The notes: generated from the letters alone by a model not told the origin. Numbered from the stretch's first letter, positions 48,729-58,501 are shown. The stretch is DNA of 64,000 nucleotides from Shewanella sp. OPT22 (GCF_004168585.1 NZ_PGVH01000018.1:71223-135222), one strand, 5' to 3'. Made by a program: numbers and translations.

Positions 48729-49336
48729 TACGAGTGAAGCCCAAGCAGTTGAAGTGGGTAAAAGCTCTTTTCCATTTAATTGCTTTAGCACCAATTGCAT
48801 TTTTAGTGCTTGATGTACTGAGTGATAATGCTGGGGGGGACCCAGTGCAATACATCATTCATTACACCGGAATTGGTGCACTAAACACCTTGTTTTTGAC
48901 CTTGTTGATCAGTCCTGTAGCAAAGAAGTTTAAGATGGGCTGGTTGGTTCAGACGAGAAGGCTGGTGGGGTTGTACGTTTTTGCTTATGCGACTTTGCAT
49001 ATCGCTTCGTACTTTGCTTTAGACTTGGTTTTCGAATGGTCATTACTTGGTGAAGAAATATTTAAGCGCCCATACATACTTGTCGGTGCAGCAGCATATT
49101 TAATTCTGTTTGCTCTGACTTTAACGTCATTTAAAAAGATGATGAAAAATATGGGGCGCCATTGGCAAAAATTGCATAATTGGATTTATGCGGCAGCCAT
49201 CTTAATTCCGATACATTTTTATTGGTCTGTTAAATCAGAAATCATCGAACCAAGTATTTATATTTTTATCGCAGTCGTGTTATTGAGCTTTAGAGTCGTG
49301 CCTAAGTTTAAAAAGATTAGACAGAAGAAACGATGA
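48725..49336 (+). CDS. msrQ: Heme-binding membrane subunit MsrQ
   Basis: 203 residues, six predicted membrane helices, ferric-reductase-like. His residues for heme are visible in the helices (for example ATLHIASYF and [11 protein letters not shown]). It passes electrons from the respiratory chain or flavin reductase to MsrP. The likely start is TTG 48725, overlapping the msrP TGA and preceded by GAGGA; GTG 48734 is an alternative. Confidence 0.94.
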   Translation: MIRVKPKQLKWVKALFHLIALAPIAFLVLDVLSDNAGGDPVQYIIHYTGIGALNTLFLTLLISPVAKKFKMGWLVQTRRLVGLYVFAYATLHIASYFALDLVFEWSLLGEEIFKRPYILVGAAAYLILFALTLTSFKKMMKNMGRHWQKLHNWIYAAAILIPIHFYWSVKSEIIEPSIYIFIAVVLLSFRVVPKFKKIRQKKR

Positions 49337-49370
49337 TACAGTAAGCCGTTATATTACTAGCAGACAAAGA

Positions 49371-49407
49371 AAAAGAGTGATAACAAGTTATCACTCTTTT
49401 GTTTTTT
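49371..49407. terminator. Bidirectional terminator between msrQ and the protease gene
   Basis: AAAAGAGTGATAAC and GTTATCACTCTTTT form a long perfect stem with T-runs on both sides, placed between two convergent genes. Confidence 0.85.
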
Positions 49408-49443
49408 AAAGGCTAATTGAATTAACCCCTGATCATCCTTGGA

Positions 49444-51960
49444 TTAGAATGAAACAGTGAAAGGGTCAGAACATAAGGTTGATTCTACTTCACAAACTTT
49501 ATATTCATAAGTACCAGCTGCATCGCGGATACGGTCACGTTGGCGGCCGTCGTTACGAGTTGTAGATACCATTTCACCATTACGGTAGATTGCTACGTTA
49601 TCGCCCATTGCGCCTGACCATGTTAAGTCAATATAAGCTGTGCCACGACGAGTTATACGTGAGCGGCTGATATCTGCATCGATACTGTGTGCAAACACAT
49701 CGACAACCATGCTTGTAGAACCTTCACGACCTTCAGCATCAGTAGCAGTTAACATAACTGTATAAGAACCAGCTTCAGCATAGCTGTGCATTGGGTTCAT
49801 GTCGCTTGAAGTATTACCGTCACCGAAGTCCCAGCTATAACTAGCAATATCTTCGTTTACATCTGAGCTCATGTTAGTGAACGATACGTCAAGCATCTCT
49901 ACATCGTAACTAAAGTCCGCTACTGGAGCTGCAGGAGCTGCTTCACCCGTACCTGAGATAGTAAGTCCCCAGTTATTTAAGCGACCAGTGTCAAGGTTAG
50001 CATTATCACTTACCGATAGAGTCCATGTACCCATTGCCATTTCAGTATTGAAATCAGCAAGGCTATAGCTCATTACTAAGTCATCTGCTGAGCTACCTTC
50101 GCCATCGTGAAGTACTACTTCTGTTCCATTTGGTGAAGTAAGAGCTACACGCAAATCGCCTCTCCAAGTATGAGTGATATCAACATGCGCTGTAACACCA
50201 AATACTTGTAGGTCATCTGCTATTTCAATTGAGCTTGTAATACCTTCAGCGTCATTGTCTGGAATATCCATGCCGTCAGTATTGCTGTAATCAAAGTCTC
50301 TTAGACCAGCAGGTAACACTTCAAGAGAAACCGTTTTGCTCTTAACCATATCACCGTTAACAGCGGTAACTTCCATTGAGTAGTCGCCGTAGCCTGTATC
50401 TTCAGACGTCATTACGTCTAGCGTGAATGAACCGCCAGCAGAAACTGTTGATGCAGAAAGTGAAACACCTTCCAAAGATGGATTAACTGATACAGAAACA
50501 TCTACATCACCACTCCAACCAGCTACGCTACCAACATCGAATGCATAACTTGCAGATTCACCAGCAGAAACCGTTTGGCTTGCAGGTTGTACTGTTAAAC
50601 GATAGCCTGGCTCTGGATCGGCATCTGTTAGCGCTGAAGCAACGTTCAAACGCTTGCCTGATACCATTTTCCCGTCTAGTGAGCCTAAGGTGTCACCAGA
50701 GTTCATAAGCAGTTGCTTCATTTCAACTGGTGTTAGGTCAGGGTTTAACGACCATACCAATGCAGCTGCACCCGTTACATGCGGTGTTGCCATCGAAGTA
50801 CCTGAGTACGCCGCATAGCTATTACCTGGAACGGTAGAAAGAATGGCAGAACCTGGAGCAGCCATATCTACTGTAGTCAGACCGTAGCTTGATGCTCCTG
50901 AAGTGAAGATCGAAAGATCGTCATTTCTATCCGTAGAAGCAATAGACATTACATAATCTGATTCATAGTTTGATGGGTAGTGTGGGCTTGCATCATTATC
51001 TACACCACTGTTACCAGCAGCTGCAATGAATAAAATACCAGCATCACCACCAGCAACAATTGAGTCATTCAATGCTTGGCTATAGCCACCGCCGCCCCAT
51101 GAGTTGTTACTCGCTTTAATATCAACACCGTGGTTTACTTTTAGATCAGTGATGTAGTCGATACATTCAATTGCATCAGCTGTTGAACCTGTACCGCCTG
51201 GGCCTAAGAATTGACAACCAACAATGGTTACATCCCAACTTACACCAGTAACACCAACACCGTTGTTACCTTGTGCACCGATTGTACCTGCAACGTGAGT
51301 ACCGTGACTACCAGAGTCCATAGGATCACCGTTGTCAGCGTATGCGTTGAAACCGTGAACATCATCGACTACGCCGTTACCGTCGTCATCAATGCCGTTA
51401 CCTGGGATTTCATTCGGGTTAGTCCACATGTTATCTGCTAGATCTGGATGAGTGTAATCGACACCTGTATCGATAACAGCAATTACAATGTCTTCACTAC
51501 CCGTTGTTGTATCCCAAGCTTCAACTGCGTCGATATCAGCATCAGCTGTTCCGCCATTTTGACCTGTGTTGTTTAATCCCCACATATCAGAAAATGAAGG
51601 ATCGTCAGGCATGCCTATCGCTTTTAGAATGTAGTTTGGCTCTGCATATTCAACCGCAGCATTTTTGCTGATTAGTTTGATTGCAGTTTTAACGTCCATA
51701 CCCTTACCAAGCTGAAGCTTAGCTAAGCGGCCGTCCATAAAACGGGCGAATTTATCATCAATACCATCGGCATTGTTGTCATCCATTAGCGCACGAATGG
51801 ATTGGCGAGCGTATTCTCTGTCTTTCTTAGAAGAGTCAGTCTTATATTTTACAAGGATAGAACCTTGTTCAAATTTAGGTGTGGTTTCTATTTTAGCGTG
51901 AGCAGATGCTGTAATTACGCCAGCAATTGCGACAGCCAAAGGTGAGATTTTTTTTAACAT
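49444..51960 (-). CDS. Secreted subtilisin-like (S8) serine protease with P domain and PKD domain
   Basis: 838 residues. Signal peptide to SAHA, then an inhibitor-like propeptide (about 25-115) ending in AAVEYAEPNY. The catalytic domain has Asp in VIDTGVDYTHPDL (about 165), His in GSHGTHVAG (about 220) and Ser in GTSMATPH (about 390), all intact. A NEAT-type Ig-like segment is followed by a P domain (THTWRGDLRVAL and LNNWGLTISG), a PKD domain (YSWDFGDGNTSSD) and a fibronectin-like end. Such enzymes are exported by type II secretion in marine gammaproteobacteria; that route is inferred. It degrades extracellular protein. GGGAA precedes the ATG. Confidence 0.93.
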   Translation of the reverse strand: MLKKISPLAVAIAGVITASAHAKIETTPKFEQGSILVKYKTDSSKKDREYARQSIRALMDDNNADGIDDKFARFMDGRLAKLQLGKGMDVKTAIKLISKNAAVEYAEPNYILKAIGMPDDPSFSDMWGLNNTGQNGGTADADIDAVEAWDTTTGSEDIVIAVIDTGVDYTHPDLADNMWTNPNEIPGNGIDDDGNGVVDDVHGFNAYADNGDPMDSGSHGTHVAGTIGAQGNNGVGVTGVSWDVTIVGCQFLGPGGTGSTADAIECIDYITDLKVNHGVDIKASNNSWGGGGYSQALNDSIVAGGDAGILFIAAAGNSGVDNDASPHYPSNYESDYVMSIASTDRNDDLSIFTSGASSYGLTTVDMAAPGSAILSTVPGNSYAAYSGTSMATPHVTGAAALVWSLNPDLTPVEMKQLLMNSGDTLGSLDGKMVSGKRLNVASALTDADPEPGYRLTVQPASQTVSAGESASYAFDVGSVAGWSGDVDVSVSVNPSLEGVSLSASTVSAGGSFTLDVMTSEDTGYGDYSMEVTAVNGDMVKSKTVSLEVLPAGLRDFDYSNTDGMDIPDNDAEGITSSIEIADDLQVFGVTAHVDITHTWRGDLRVALTSPNGTEVVLHDGEGSSADDLVMSYSLADFNTEMAMGTWTLSVSDNANLDTGRLNNWGLTISGTGEAAPAAPVADFSYDVEMLDVSFTNMSSDVNEDIASYSWDFGDGNTSSDMNPMHSYAEAGSYTVMLTATDAEGREGSTSMVVDVFAHSIDADISRSRITRRGTAYIDLTWSGAMGDNVAIYRNGEMVSTTRNDGRQRDRIRDAAGTYEYKVCEVESTLCSDPFTVSF

Positions 51961-52409
51961 TTCCCAGTTCCTATTTTGTCAGTCCATGAAAAAACTTTTT
52001 TGTTATTCCCTGCTATTTCAGCTAGTTGTTGCATTTTTGGTTTTTAAACCAGAAGAAAAGCCAAACAAATAACGGACATTAAAGCAGGGCAATTGATGAC
52101 ATAGTGAAACGCCTATTTAAAGATGTAGATTTTTTTTTAATACTAACGGACTAGAGGGTTGGGTTAGTGGAGTAGCTGTAAAAGGCTGCGTTATTTATTA
52201 ATAACTTGTTAAAAAACGAGAGGTTATTAACCTCGCCATCTATTTAACATTTTTTTTACAAGTTATTAAATTCCGACTTTTTTCCGATTGAAGCTATTGA
52301 AAACCTCTGTAACTTGAACGGCAACTTAATGTCAGTATTCATGTGCTGAGTTGGGTTTAAATTCAAAAAGGTTTTGAGTATGCGAACAATCAAAGAAAAT
52401 TGGTGGAAT
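51961..52409. other. Divergent promoter region between protease and curlin genes
   Basis: About 450 AT-rich bases with no convincing gene. A 15-bp palindrome lies at 52220-52234. No clear terminator or riboswitch fold was seen. Confidence 0.5.
52220..52234. promoter_or_regulatory. 15-bp perfect palindrome upstream of the curlin genes
   Basis: GAGGTTATTAACCTC is symmetric around its central T and lies about 175 bases before the first curlin start. The shape suits a dimeric regulator; which protein binds is unknown. Confidence 0.35.
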
Positions 52410-52847
52410 ATGAAAGTGAAAACCTCGTTTAAAGTAACGCTTTTGTTCATTGCCGCTGCGTTTACATCATTCGTTTCTGCGAATGATGAGTGGAGTTCTG
52501 AAGATTATGCAATCTCATTGTCTCTTGAGAGCTTATTGACAAGCAATAATCGTGAAAACCTCATTTCGTTATTTCAATCAGGTTCAAACAATGAAGCTGT
52601 TCTTCTTCAAATTGGCAGTAACAATTCGATTAATGTTGCTCAAATTGGAAGGAATAACTTTGCAGTGGTGAATCAGTTTGGAAATGACAATGAAGTTGAG
52701 CTGAACCAGCTTGGAAATAACAACTTTGATGTAATTATCCAAAACGGTGATCACAACTTAGTTGAAATAGATTCTTTAGGAAATACCGGATTTATCATTC
52801 AACAAAATACAGATAATGCAGTTGTAAGGATTTCGCAGTTTAATTAG
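52410..52847 (+). CDS. CsgB-like minor curlin / nucleator
   Basis: 145 residues from the ATG at 52410, the start that gives a clean signal peptide (ending FVSA); an ATG at 52380 adds ten residues. The mature protein has about five curlin repeats with Gln-x-Gly-x-x-Asn (QSGSNN, QIGSNN, QIGRNN, QFGNDN, QLGNNN) and an irregular last repeat, as in CsgB. It should seed amyloid growth at the cell surface. It stands 11 bases before the major curlin gene, in one operon. Confidence 0.85.
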   Translation: MKVKTSFKVTLLFIAAAFTSFVSANDEWSSEDYAISLSLESLLTSNNRENLISLFQSGSNNEAVLLQIGSNNSINVAQIGRNNFAVVNQFGNDNEVELNQLGNNNFDVIIQNGDHNLVEIDSLGNTGFIIQQNTDNAVVRISQFN

Positions 52848-52858
52848 GGAGAAGCTAA

Positions 52859-54691
52859 ATGTATATCAATACAAGAAAATCAATGTTGGCTTTAGCCGTG
52901 TCTTCAGTACTTAGTGTAAGTGCTTTTGCAGGTGAAGGTAACGAAATTACTGTAGTTCAATCTAACGAAGCAATTGGTGAAACAGCAGTTGGCCAGAATG
53001 CTACATCAATTCAATTTGGTTTTGACCATGTAAGCCGAATTAACCAAACAGGTGATGACCAAACTGCCGATGTAACTCAAGATGGTGTTTTTACTGAATC
53101 ATATTTGAATTCAACGGGTAATGTTAACTCTGCAACCGTTACACAGTTGTCTTTTTGGCATGTCAGTAATATTGATATTACTGGTGATGAAAACCAAGGT
53201 GTAGTTTTTCAAAATGGTTTCTTTTCTCAAGCAGATTCTGATGTTGTTGGTAACTTTAACAGTTTTGACGTGACTCAACTTGGAGATACCAACGAGTCTG
53301 TGGCAGAGCTTTATGGTGACGAAAACACGTTAGTAGTTAGCCAAGATGGAAACGACAACTTTTCAACTTTCCGTGTTGAGGGTAACGAAAATGATGGTGA
53401 TATCACTCAAGTTGGTGACCGTAACGTTGCAGGTTTAATATCTTTAGATATCACTCCGAATGTTGGCGATAACAACGATGTTACTGTTAATCAAGAAGGT
53501 AATGATAACCTTGGTGCAGCTAAAGGTGTTCTTGGAAACGATAACACAATGAGCTTTGATCAAGTTGGTAACAGCAACAAAGGCTTTGTTTATTCATTAG
53601 ACGGTAGCCGTAATGATATTGAAATCACACAAGAAGGTAACGATAACCAATCTTGGGTTGCGTTTGCAGCTGGTGATGGTAACGATATTGAAATCACCCA
53701 AGAAGGTAATGGAAACCTAATTGGTACTGAATTTGATGGTGGCGAGCTCGCTGCAAGAATTACTGGTGATGTGAACAATATCGATATCCAGCAAGAAGGT
53801 GATGTAAACACCATGGATATGATTGTTACTGGTGATGATAACCGTCTTGATTTAGACCAAGAAGGTAACGAAAACTACGCATTTATGCGTGTTGAAGGTA
53901 ATCAAAACGTGATGGGCATCCGCTCTTCAGAAAACTTCAACGATGCACGTGGTGCGGCAATTGGTGATAGAAACCGTATCGACATTCGCCAAGACTTTGA
54001 AGGCACAGAAGATAACTCTGCATGGGCGATTGCGGAAGGTAATGATAACTTTGTTCAGATAGACCAAGTAGGTGTAGAGAATGATGCTGTGATTACCGCT
54101 GCAGGTGACTCAAACCGTGCATTATATGCAGAGCAAGATGGTTTTGGTAACAGTGCTGACTTGAATGTTACTGGTAATGGTAACGAAGCTGCTTTGTATC
54201 AGTTTGGTGATACAAACATCATCGGTGCTGTTCAAGGCCAAGGCTTAGGTGGTTTTGAAATTCGCGGTAACGACAACGTCGTTGAAATGACCCAAGACGG
54301 TGAGTCGAATACCATTGATGCTGCCATTCTTGGGAACGATAACGTTCTTAATGCTGAGCAGCTTGGTGATGACAATATCATTGAAGTTGCACTTGTTGGT
54401 AATGGTAATGTTAATGTTGACTTAACTCAAGATGGCGATGCAAACGAAGCTTATTCTTGGACATTTGGTGATGAAAATGACATTTTCTTCTCTCAAATTG
54501 GTGCTGAAAACTTCATCGGTGGTATCGCTGGTGTAAGTGCTGACTTCAGAGTTGAAGGTAATAATAACTCAATTTCAATCACGCAGGATGGAACATCAAA
54601 CGCAGTATATGGTTTGACTGTAGGTAATAGCAATAGCATTTCTGTAACTCAAACAGGTACAGGTAATGTTGCAACAGTTGGGCAAAACTAA
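52859..54691 (+). CDS. Very long CsgA-like major curlin with about 25 repeats
   Basis: 610 residues against about 150 in E. coli CsgA. Signal peptide to SAFA, then roughly 25 units of about 22 residues with a Gln-x-Gly-(D/N)-x-N strand and a Gly-(D/N)-x-N partner. A few units carry 5-9 residue insertions. The protein is rich in Asp and Glu. It should form an extended beta-solenoid and assemble into surface amyloid exported through CsgG. ATG follows GGGAGAAG. A strong terminator lies 30 bases after the stop. One unit (about 358-370) has lost the Gln-Gly core. Confidence 0.9.
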   Translation: MYINTRKSMLALAVSSVLSVSAFAGEGNEITVVQSNEAIGETAVGQNATSIQFGFDHVSRINQTGDDQTADVTQDGVFTESYLNSTGNVNSATVTQLSFWHVSNIDITGDENQGVVFQNGFFSQADSDVVGNFNSFDVTQLGDTNESVAELYGDENTLVVSQDGNDNFSTFRVEGNENDGDITQVGDRNVAGLISLDITPNVGDNNDVTVNQEGNDNLGAAKGVLGNDNTMSFDQVGNSNKGFVYSLDGSRNDIEITQEGNDNQSWVAFAAGDGNDIEITQEGNGNLIGTEFDGGELAARITGDVNNIDIQQEGDVNTMDMIVTGDDNRLDLDQEGNENYAFMRVEGNQNVMGIRSSENFNDARGAAIGDRNRIDIRQDFEGTEDNSAWAIAEGNDNFVQIDQVGVENDAVITAAGDSNRALYAEQDGFGNSADLNVTGNGNEAALYQFGDTNIIGAVQGQGLGGFEIRGNDNVVEMTQDGESNTIDAAILGNDNVLNAEQLGDDNIIEVALVGNGNVNVDLTQDGDANEAYSWTFGDENDIFFSQIGAENFIGGIAGVSADFRVEGNNNSISITQDGTSNAVYGLTVGNSNSISVTQTGTGNVATVGQN

Positions 54692-54720
54692 AGTCCAACC
54701 TCTGTAAAGAGTAGCGTTTT

Positions 54721-54744
54721 GGAGAGCTTCGGCTCTCCTTTTTT
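54721..54744 (+). terminator. Terminator after the curlin operon
   Basis: GGAGAGC and GCTCTCC enclose a stable TTCG tetraloop, followed by six T. Confidence 0.93.
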
Positions 54745-54892
54745 ATGCCCGTTGAATTTGATTCTTCCAAACATAATCAAAATTTAATTATTTAAATTCA
54801 GTGTTACCTTTTAAAATGTGAGCTAAATCTAAAGGTTTTTGCTTTGTGCAAGAAGTGCTGTTAATCCTAAATCATGGATGGAAGGAGCTGTA

Positions 54893-56002
54893 ATGCTGAC
54901 AATCTCCAACTGTGCAAGTGATATCAGTAGTAATTCTAATCTTTCTGAATATCCAGTGAATGACGTTGACCTTTCTTCGTTATTCGAGGATGGAAATATT
55001 GATGTCGCTAAAGACGTCATTACCAAACTCTACAATTACGCTCTTGGAGGAGACGGTGGTTGTGTGGAATTGCTCCAAAATATAGCAATACGTCAAGATG
55101 AATTAGGTGAGTTAGCACAAGAAAAACTTTATCAAATAATTCAAAATGCTTTGGTTACTGGGGAGACATCTGAGGTTGCAGAGGTTGTTCAGCAATGTGC
55201 ACAAAAGGTCGTTATGACAGGTGTCGCAGCAGGAACCAAAGCTAAAGTAATTAATCAAAATATACTTTATCAAAGTAATATACTCAGACTAGCAGGCACA
55301 GTCTTGCCGAATAACACTTCTGACTCTATCCCTGAAGTTATTAAAGATGAAATACTAAGAACAGGTTGCAAGTTTGAGGGGCAACCATCGGTGGCGGGTG
55401 ACTCTTGGGTTAGAAAAGCAAACCCTAAAACGAATATAGCGTATCAGTCTAAAGTCTCAAATACTTGCCCTGAGTATGCAGCTGTTTTTGTAGCGAAACG
55501 CTTTGGGCTAGACTGTGAGTTTAAGGTTTGTGAACCAGGCTTTACGGGGGAGATAGATATATTTCCTCCACTGACAAAAAATGCACCACCTTCAATACGA
55601 AAACCTTTGTTTATTCACGGCGATAACATTAATCAAGTCACACAATATTTACAGGCTCTGAATCCAAATAGTGTTTATATTATGCGTATGGGCATAAACC
55701 AAGGTAGCGGTCATTATCAATGTCTTTACGCGGAGAATGGAGAGTGGTATGTCCATGATCCTAAAAACAGTTCATCAGATACTCAAATCACAACAGAAAG
55801 AAAGTTAAACACAGCAGGAAGAAACGTGTTAGTCAGACAAAGAGCCAGCTGGGGCATGGAGAAAGGGCAACTATCGATAGCATTCGCAGAAGTCACACAA
55901 AGAGGGGTACGAGATTTAATCCCTTTCATTAAAGATTCTAGGTGTTTTGGAGAGAAAGTTGCACTGCAGCGTTTATATGCTCAGCATGAACAATTCGTTT
56001 AG
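54893..56002 (+). CDS. Unrecognised protein, candidate papain-like cysteine enzyme
   Basis: 369 residues from the ATG at 54893, which has AAGGAG five bases upstream; earlier starts would lack a ribosome site. The N-terminal ~180 residues are helical. The second half has Cys192 (NTCPEYAAVF), His274 (GSGHYQC) and Asp289 (YVHDPKN). The order and the 15-residue His-Asp spacing fit the papain-like fold used by proteases, transglutaminases and glutamine deamidases such as Shigella OspI. No signal peptide is present. It lies between the curlin genes and csgD but has its own ribosome site and is isolated by terminators on both sides. It is AT-rich like the large repeat genes. Enzyme class is inference. 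Confidence 0.6.
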   Translation: MLTISNCASDISSNSNLSEYPVNDVDLSSLFEDGNIDVAKDVITKLYNYALGGDGGCVELLQNIAIRQDELGELAQEKLYQIIQNALVTGETSEVAEVVQQCAQKVVMTGVAAGTKAKVINQNILYQSNILRLAGTVLPNNTSDSIPEVIKDEILRTGCKFEGQPSVAGDSWVRKANPKTNIAYQSKVSNTCPEYAAVFVAKRFGLDCEFKVCEPGFTGEIDIFPPLTKNAPPSIRKPLFIHGDNINQVTQYLQALNPNSVYIMRMGINQGSGHYQCLYAENGEWYVHDPKNSSSDTQITTERKLNTAGRNVLVRQRASWGMEKGQLSIAFAEVTQRGVRDLIPFIKDSRCFGEKVALQRLYAQHEQFV

Positions 56003-56020
56003 TCTTAGTATCTAAAACTA

Positions 56021-56047
56021 AAAACGCCTCATAATGAGGCGTTTAAA
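56021..56047. terminator. Bidirectional terminator between the cysteine-enzyme gene and csgD
   Basis: AAACGCCTCA and TGAGGCGTTT form a perfect 10-bp stem with a TAA loop and flanking A and T runs. Confidence 0.85.
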
Positions 56048-56065
56048 TACAATTGAATCCAAAAA

Positions 56066-56734
56066 TCAAGCCATTAATTGCCCTTGATAATTGTTCGACC
56101 AGCGAAGTAATTCTACTCGATTACGAGATTGAGTTTTTCTAAAGATTGATGATAAGTGAGCTTTAACAGTGTGCTCACTAATGCAAAGTCGATAGGCAAT
56201 TTCTTTATTTCGAGCACCACTTGATACCAGTTGAATGACAGTTTTTTCCCTTAATGTAAGCATTTGCCACATTGCGACACTTTCTTCACTTTTGTCCAGT
56301 TGAGCTTCAGGCTTTATATTTTTAACTAAGCCCTTTAGCATTTGGCTCATCATTTTACGATCATACCAAAGCTCACCGTTGAGCATTCGTCTAATGCCTG
56401 TCAGCAAGAGATCCATACCAATATCAGAGTATAAAATACCGTGAACGCCTAAAACTACAGCAGAGTCTTCAGATATTTTATTTCTTTCTGCTTGATACAC
56501 AGCGATAGGTAGCTCTTTGATCAAGCGAGCAACTACTAATGGCAAGCCTTTACTGTCTTGCGGCATACCTTTTTGTGGTATTAAGCAAAAGCAGTCTGCT
56601 CTTTTAGAATGATGTATTACTTCAGATACCTCTTTGAGGACTCTAACTTTTATACCTACTGATTGCGCAAGCGTAGCTAAATGACATGGTGTATCAAATT
56701 CGTGAAGAAAAAGTAATTCCTTTACTTGATTCAT
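56066..56734 (-). CDS. csgD: LuxR-type transcriptional regulator, CsgD-like
   Basis: 222 residues. The C terminus is a LuxR helix-turn-helix (LTLREKTVIQLVSSGARNKE, then CISEHTVKAHL). The N-terminal part is an atypical receiver-like domain without the phospho-acceptor signature, as in CsgD. CsgD activates curlin genes and matrix production. It lies 150 bases after csgG on the same strand, so it may be read with csgEFG or from its own promoter in that gap. Confidence 0.87.
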   Translation of the reverse strand: MNQVKELLFLHEFDTPCHLATLAQSVGIKVRVLKEVSEVIHHSKRADCFCLIPQKGMPQDSKGLPLVVARLIKELPIAVYQAERNKISEDSAVVLGVHGILYSDIGMDLLLTGIRRMLNGELWYDRKMMSQMLKGLVKNIKPEAQLDKSEESVAMWQMLTLREKTVIQLVSSGARNKEIAYRLCISEHTVKAHLSSIFRKTQSRNRVELLRWSNNYQGQLMA

Positions 56735-56883
56735 TTCACATTCCCCTTTTGAATGTAATCCTTTCTACATTTATTTGTATTATGGTGTTTGGTTCTTTTT
56801 TATACTTTTTTCTTAGCCAAATCTACCACCGATTCAGGTTAACATAATATTAACTTTTGTAAATGGCATCTGGTACAACCTGG

Positions 56884-57675
56884 TTAAGAATGATCTTTTA
56901 CAACTTCTTGATTATTCCAAAACCCTTTGTTCATGCCTTGTTCTATTAATTCAATTACCGCTAATTCAATAGCTTGTGTTACACAGAGCTGTACAGGTTC
57001 ATTGGTGCTATAGCCCATTTCAGCTTCAGCTAATCGGCTCAAACTTGTAAATCGAGTAAGTCCAGCCCTTACTTCTTGTGAGAATATCTTCTTAGTCGTA
57101 TTGACTGATAACATGATTTTACCGGTGTGAACGTCAATCGCTCTTAGATAAATAGTGATCTGGTCTTCTCGGTATAACTCAGATGCGCCTAACCCAAAAT
57201 ATGCTGCCCCAATACCTCCAGTGCTTGTGTTCGTTTCATAGCTTATTATTCCACCCTCAAGTAATAAGCGTGCATTGGCTAAATCAGGAATAGTTACCTT
57301 AGTATTCTTATTTGCTTTGGCTTTATTCTTTTTAATTATCTTCCTTTCTGTTAGAAGGTTCTGCAAACCTTCACGCTCCACAGGCGTAAACCATTGTGTA
57401 TCGAGTAAAGTTTGTAGCAAGATTGCATTTGCACCTTGAGTCACCGCTGTTGAAAAAGAGCTGACATTTTGTTGTGGTTTGTATTGACCGGTTTGATCTC
57501 TAAAAGAATAAACGGCGACAGGAATAGTAAACTTTGGTTTGGGTTTAGCTTGTAACGCTTCCAATACTGAGCTTGGGCGATTGATTGATGCTTCTGAAAG
57601 GTTAAAATCTGGCTTAGGCACTATACCGCAACCCGTTGTGCTTAAAAGAAGAAGTACCGAAATTAGTTTTTTCAT
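56884..57675 (-). CDS. csgG: Curli secretion channel lipoprotein CsgG
   Basis: 263 residues. Lipobox STTGC with the acylated Cys at 16; AVYSFRDQTGQ and QGANAILLQTL are CsgG signatures. It forms the outer-membrane pore through which curlins leave. Twelve bases after csgF, third gene of csgEFG. Confidence 0.94.
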   Translation of the reverse strand: MKKLISVLLLLSTTGCGIVPKPDFNLSEASINRPSSVLEALQAKPKPKFTIPVAVYSFRDQTGQYKPQQNVSSFSTAVTQGANAILLQTLLDTQWFTPVEREGLQNLLTERKIIKKNKAKANKNTKVTIPDLANARLLLEGGIISYETNTSTGGIGAAYFGLGASELYREDQITIYLRAIDVHTGKIMLSVNTTKKIFSQEVRAGLTRFTSLSRLAEAEMGYSTNEPVQLCVTQAIELAVIELIEQGMNKGFWNNQEVVKDHS

Positions 57676-57686
57676 TGTCTTTCTCC

Positions 57687-58073
57687 TTATAAGCCAGGTG
57701 TAAACATTTCAATAATGGTAGTTTCACCTGTTATCTCATTGAGGATGGTAACTTCGAAGCGGCCGCCTCCAAGGTCCACAACGGTGATTTTGTAGTCTCC
57801 AGCATCGAAAACACCTTCTTGTAATTCTCCATCAGCGAAATCACGAGTTATCTTACTCATAATATTTCGCTCTAATGACTCCTTGAAACGTTCAACAAAA
57901 TCTTTTGAACGATCTTCTGAATGATCATTTTGTGCATTTGCTTTGGAAAGTAAAAACGAGCCATTCAACGGGTTTCCACCAAAAGTAGGATTGATGGGGG
58001 TATAGATAATTTCAGTTGCAGCAGCATTAAGGCAACACGCAGATGCCAGCATTACCAGTGATTTGATTTTCAT
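57687..58073 (-). CDS. csgF: Curli assembly protein CsgF
   Basis: 128 residues with a signal peptide. The conserved segment YTPINPTFGGNPLNG, which inserts into the CsgG pore, follows at once. CsgF couples secretion to nucleation at the surface. It sits between csgE and csgG with gaps of 17 and 11 bases. Confidence 0.93.
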   Translation of the reverse strand: MKIKSLVMLASACCLNAAATEIIYTPINPTFGGNPLNGSFLLSKANAQNDHSEDRSKDFVERFKESLERNIMSKITRDFADGELQEGVFDAGDYKITVVDLGGGRFEVTILNEITGETTIIEMFTPGL

Positions 58074-58090
58074 TTTTATATCCCTAAATG

Positions 58091-58501
58091 TTAATAGCCG
58101 TCCATTTCTCTGGTGTTCCCACCAGTGAGTTCATTGGCTTTAATTTTTGCTAAATAATCAATCGTCATTAAGATTGCTTGCTTAGCTCTATCTTCTACAG
58201 AACTCATACGACGTCCAAAATGAGTTCGGTAGATTTTTTGATTATTGATTTCGAGCGTAAGGAGGGTGCCAGCTTGTGGGAAAACGGTTTCATGAATAAT
58301 GACGTTGTATCCTTGAGTATGGGGGATTTCACGCCAGTAACTGGAGTAATAGAAGTTGAAATCTTTACCAAAGCGAGTCAGTGTCCTATCAATTACTAGA
58401 CCGTCAATTTCAATCTCTTGATTAGCAAGTGTCTTCTGCAATGGTAAAAGCAATACCAAAAGTACTGAGCTTTTAGTCAACAAGTGTGCGATTTTTTTCA
58501 T
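58091..58501 (-). CDS. csgE: Curli secretion specificity factor CsgE
   Basis: 136 residues with a signal peptide. EIDGLVIDRTLTRFGKDFYxxF-type segments are present (GLVIDRTLTRFGKDFNFYYS). CsgE caps CsgG on the periplasmic side and delivers curlins. First gene of csgEFG. Confidence 0.92.
   Translation of the reverse strand: MKKIAHLLTKSSVLLVLLLPLQKTLANQEIEIDGLVIDRTLTRFGKDFNFYYSSYWREIPHTQGYNVIIHETVFPQAGTLLTLEINNQKIYRTHFGRRMSSVEDRAKQAILMTIDYLAKIKANELTGGNTREMDGY

Noticed and set aside
52859..54691. Repeats considered as a CRISPR array or satellite
   Set aside because: They are degenerate coding repeats of about 66 bases with a clear curlin pattern in frame; there are no constant repeats with unique spacers.
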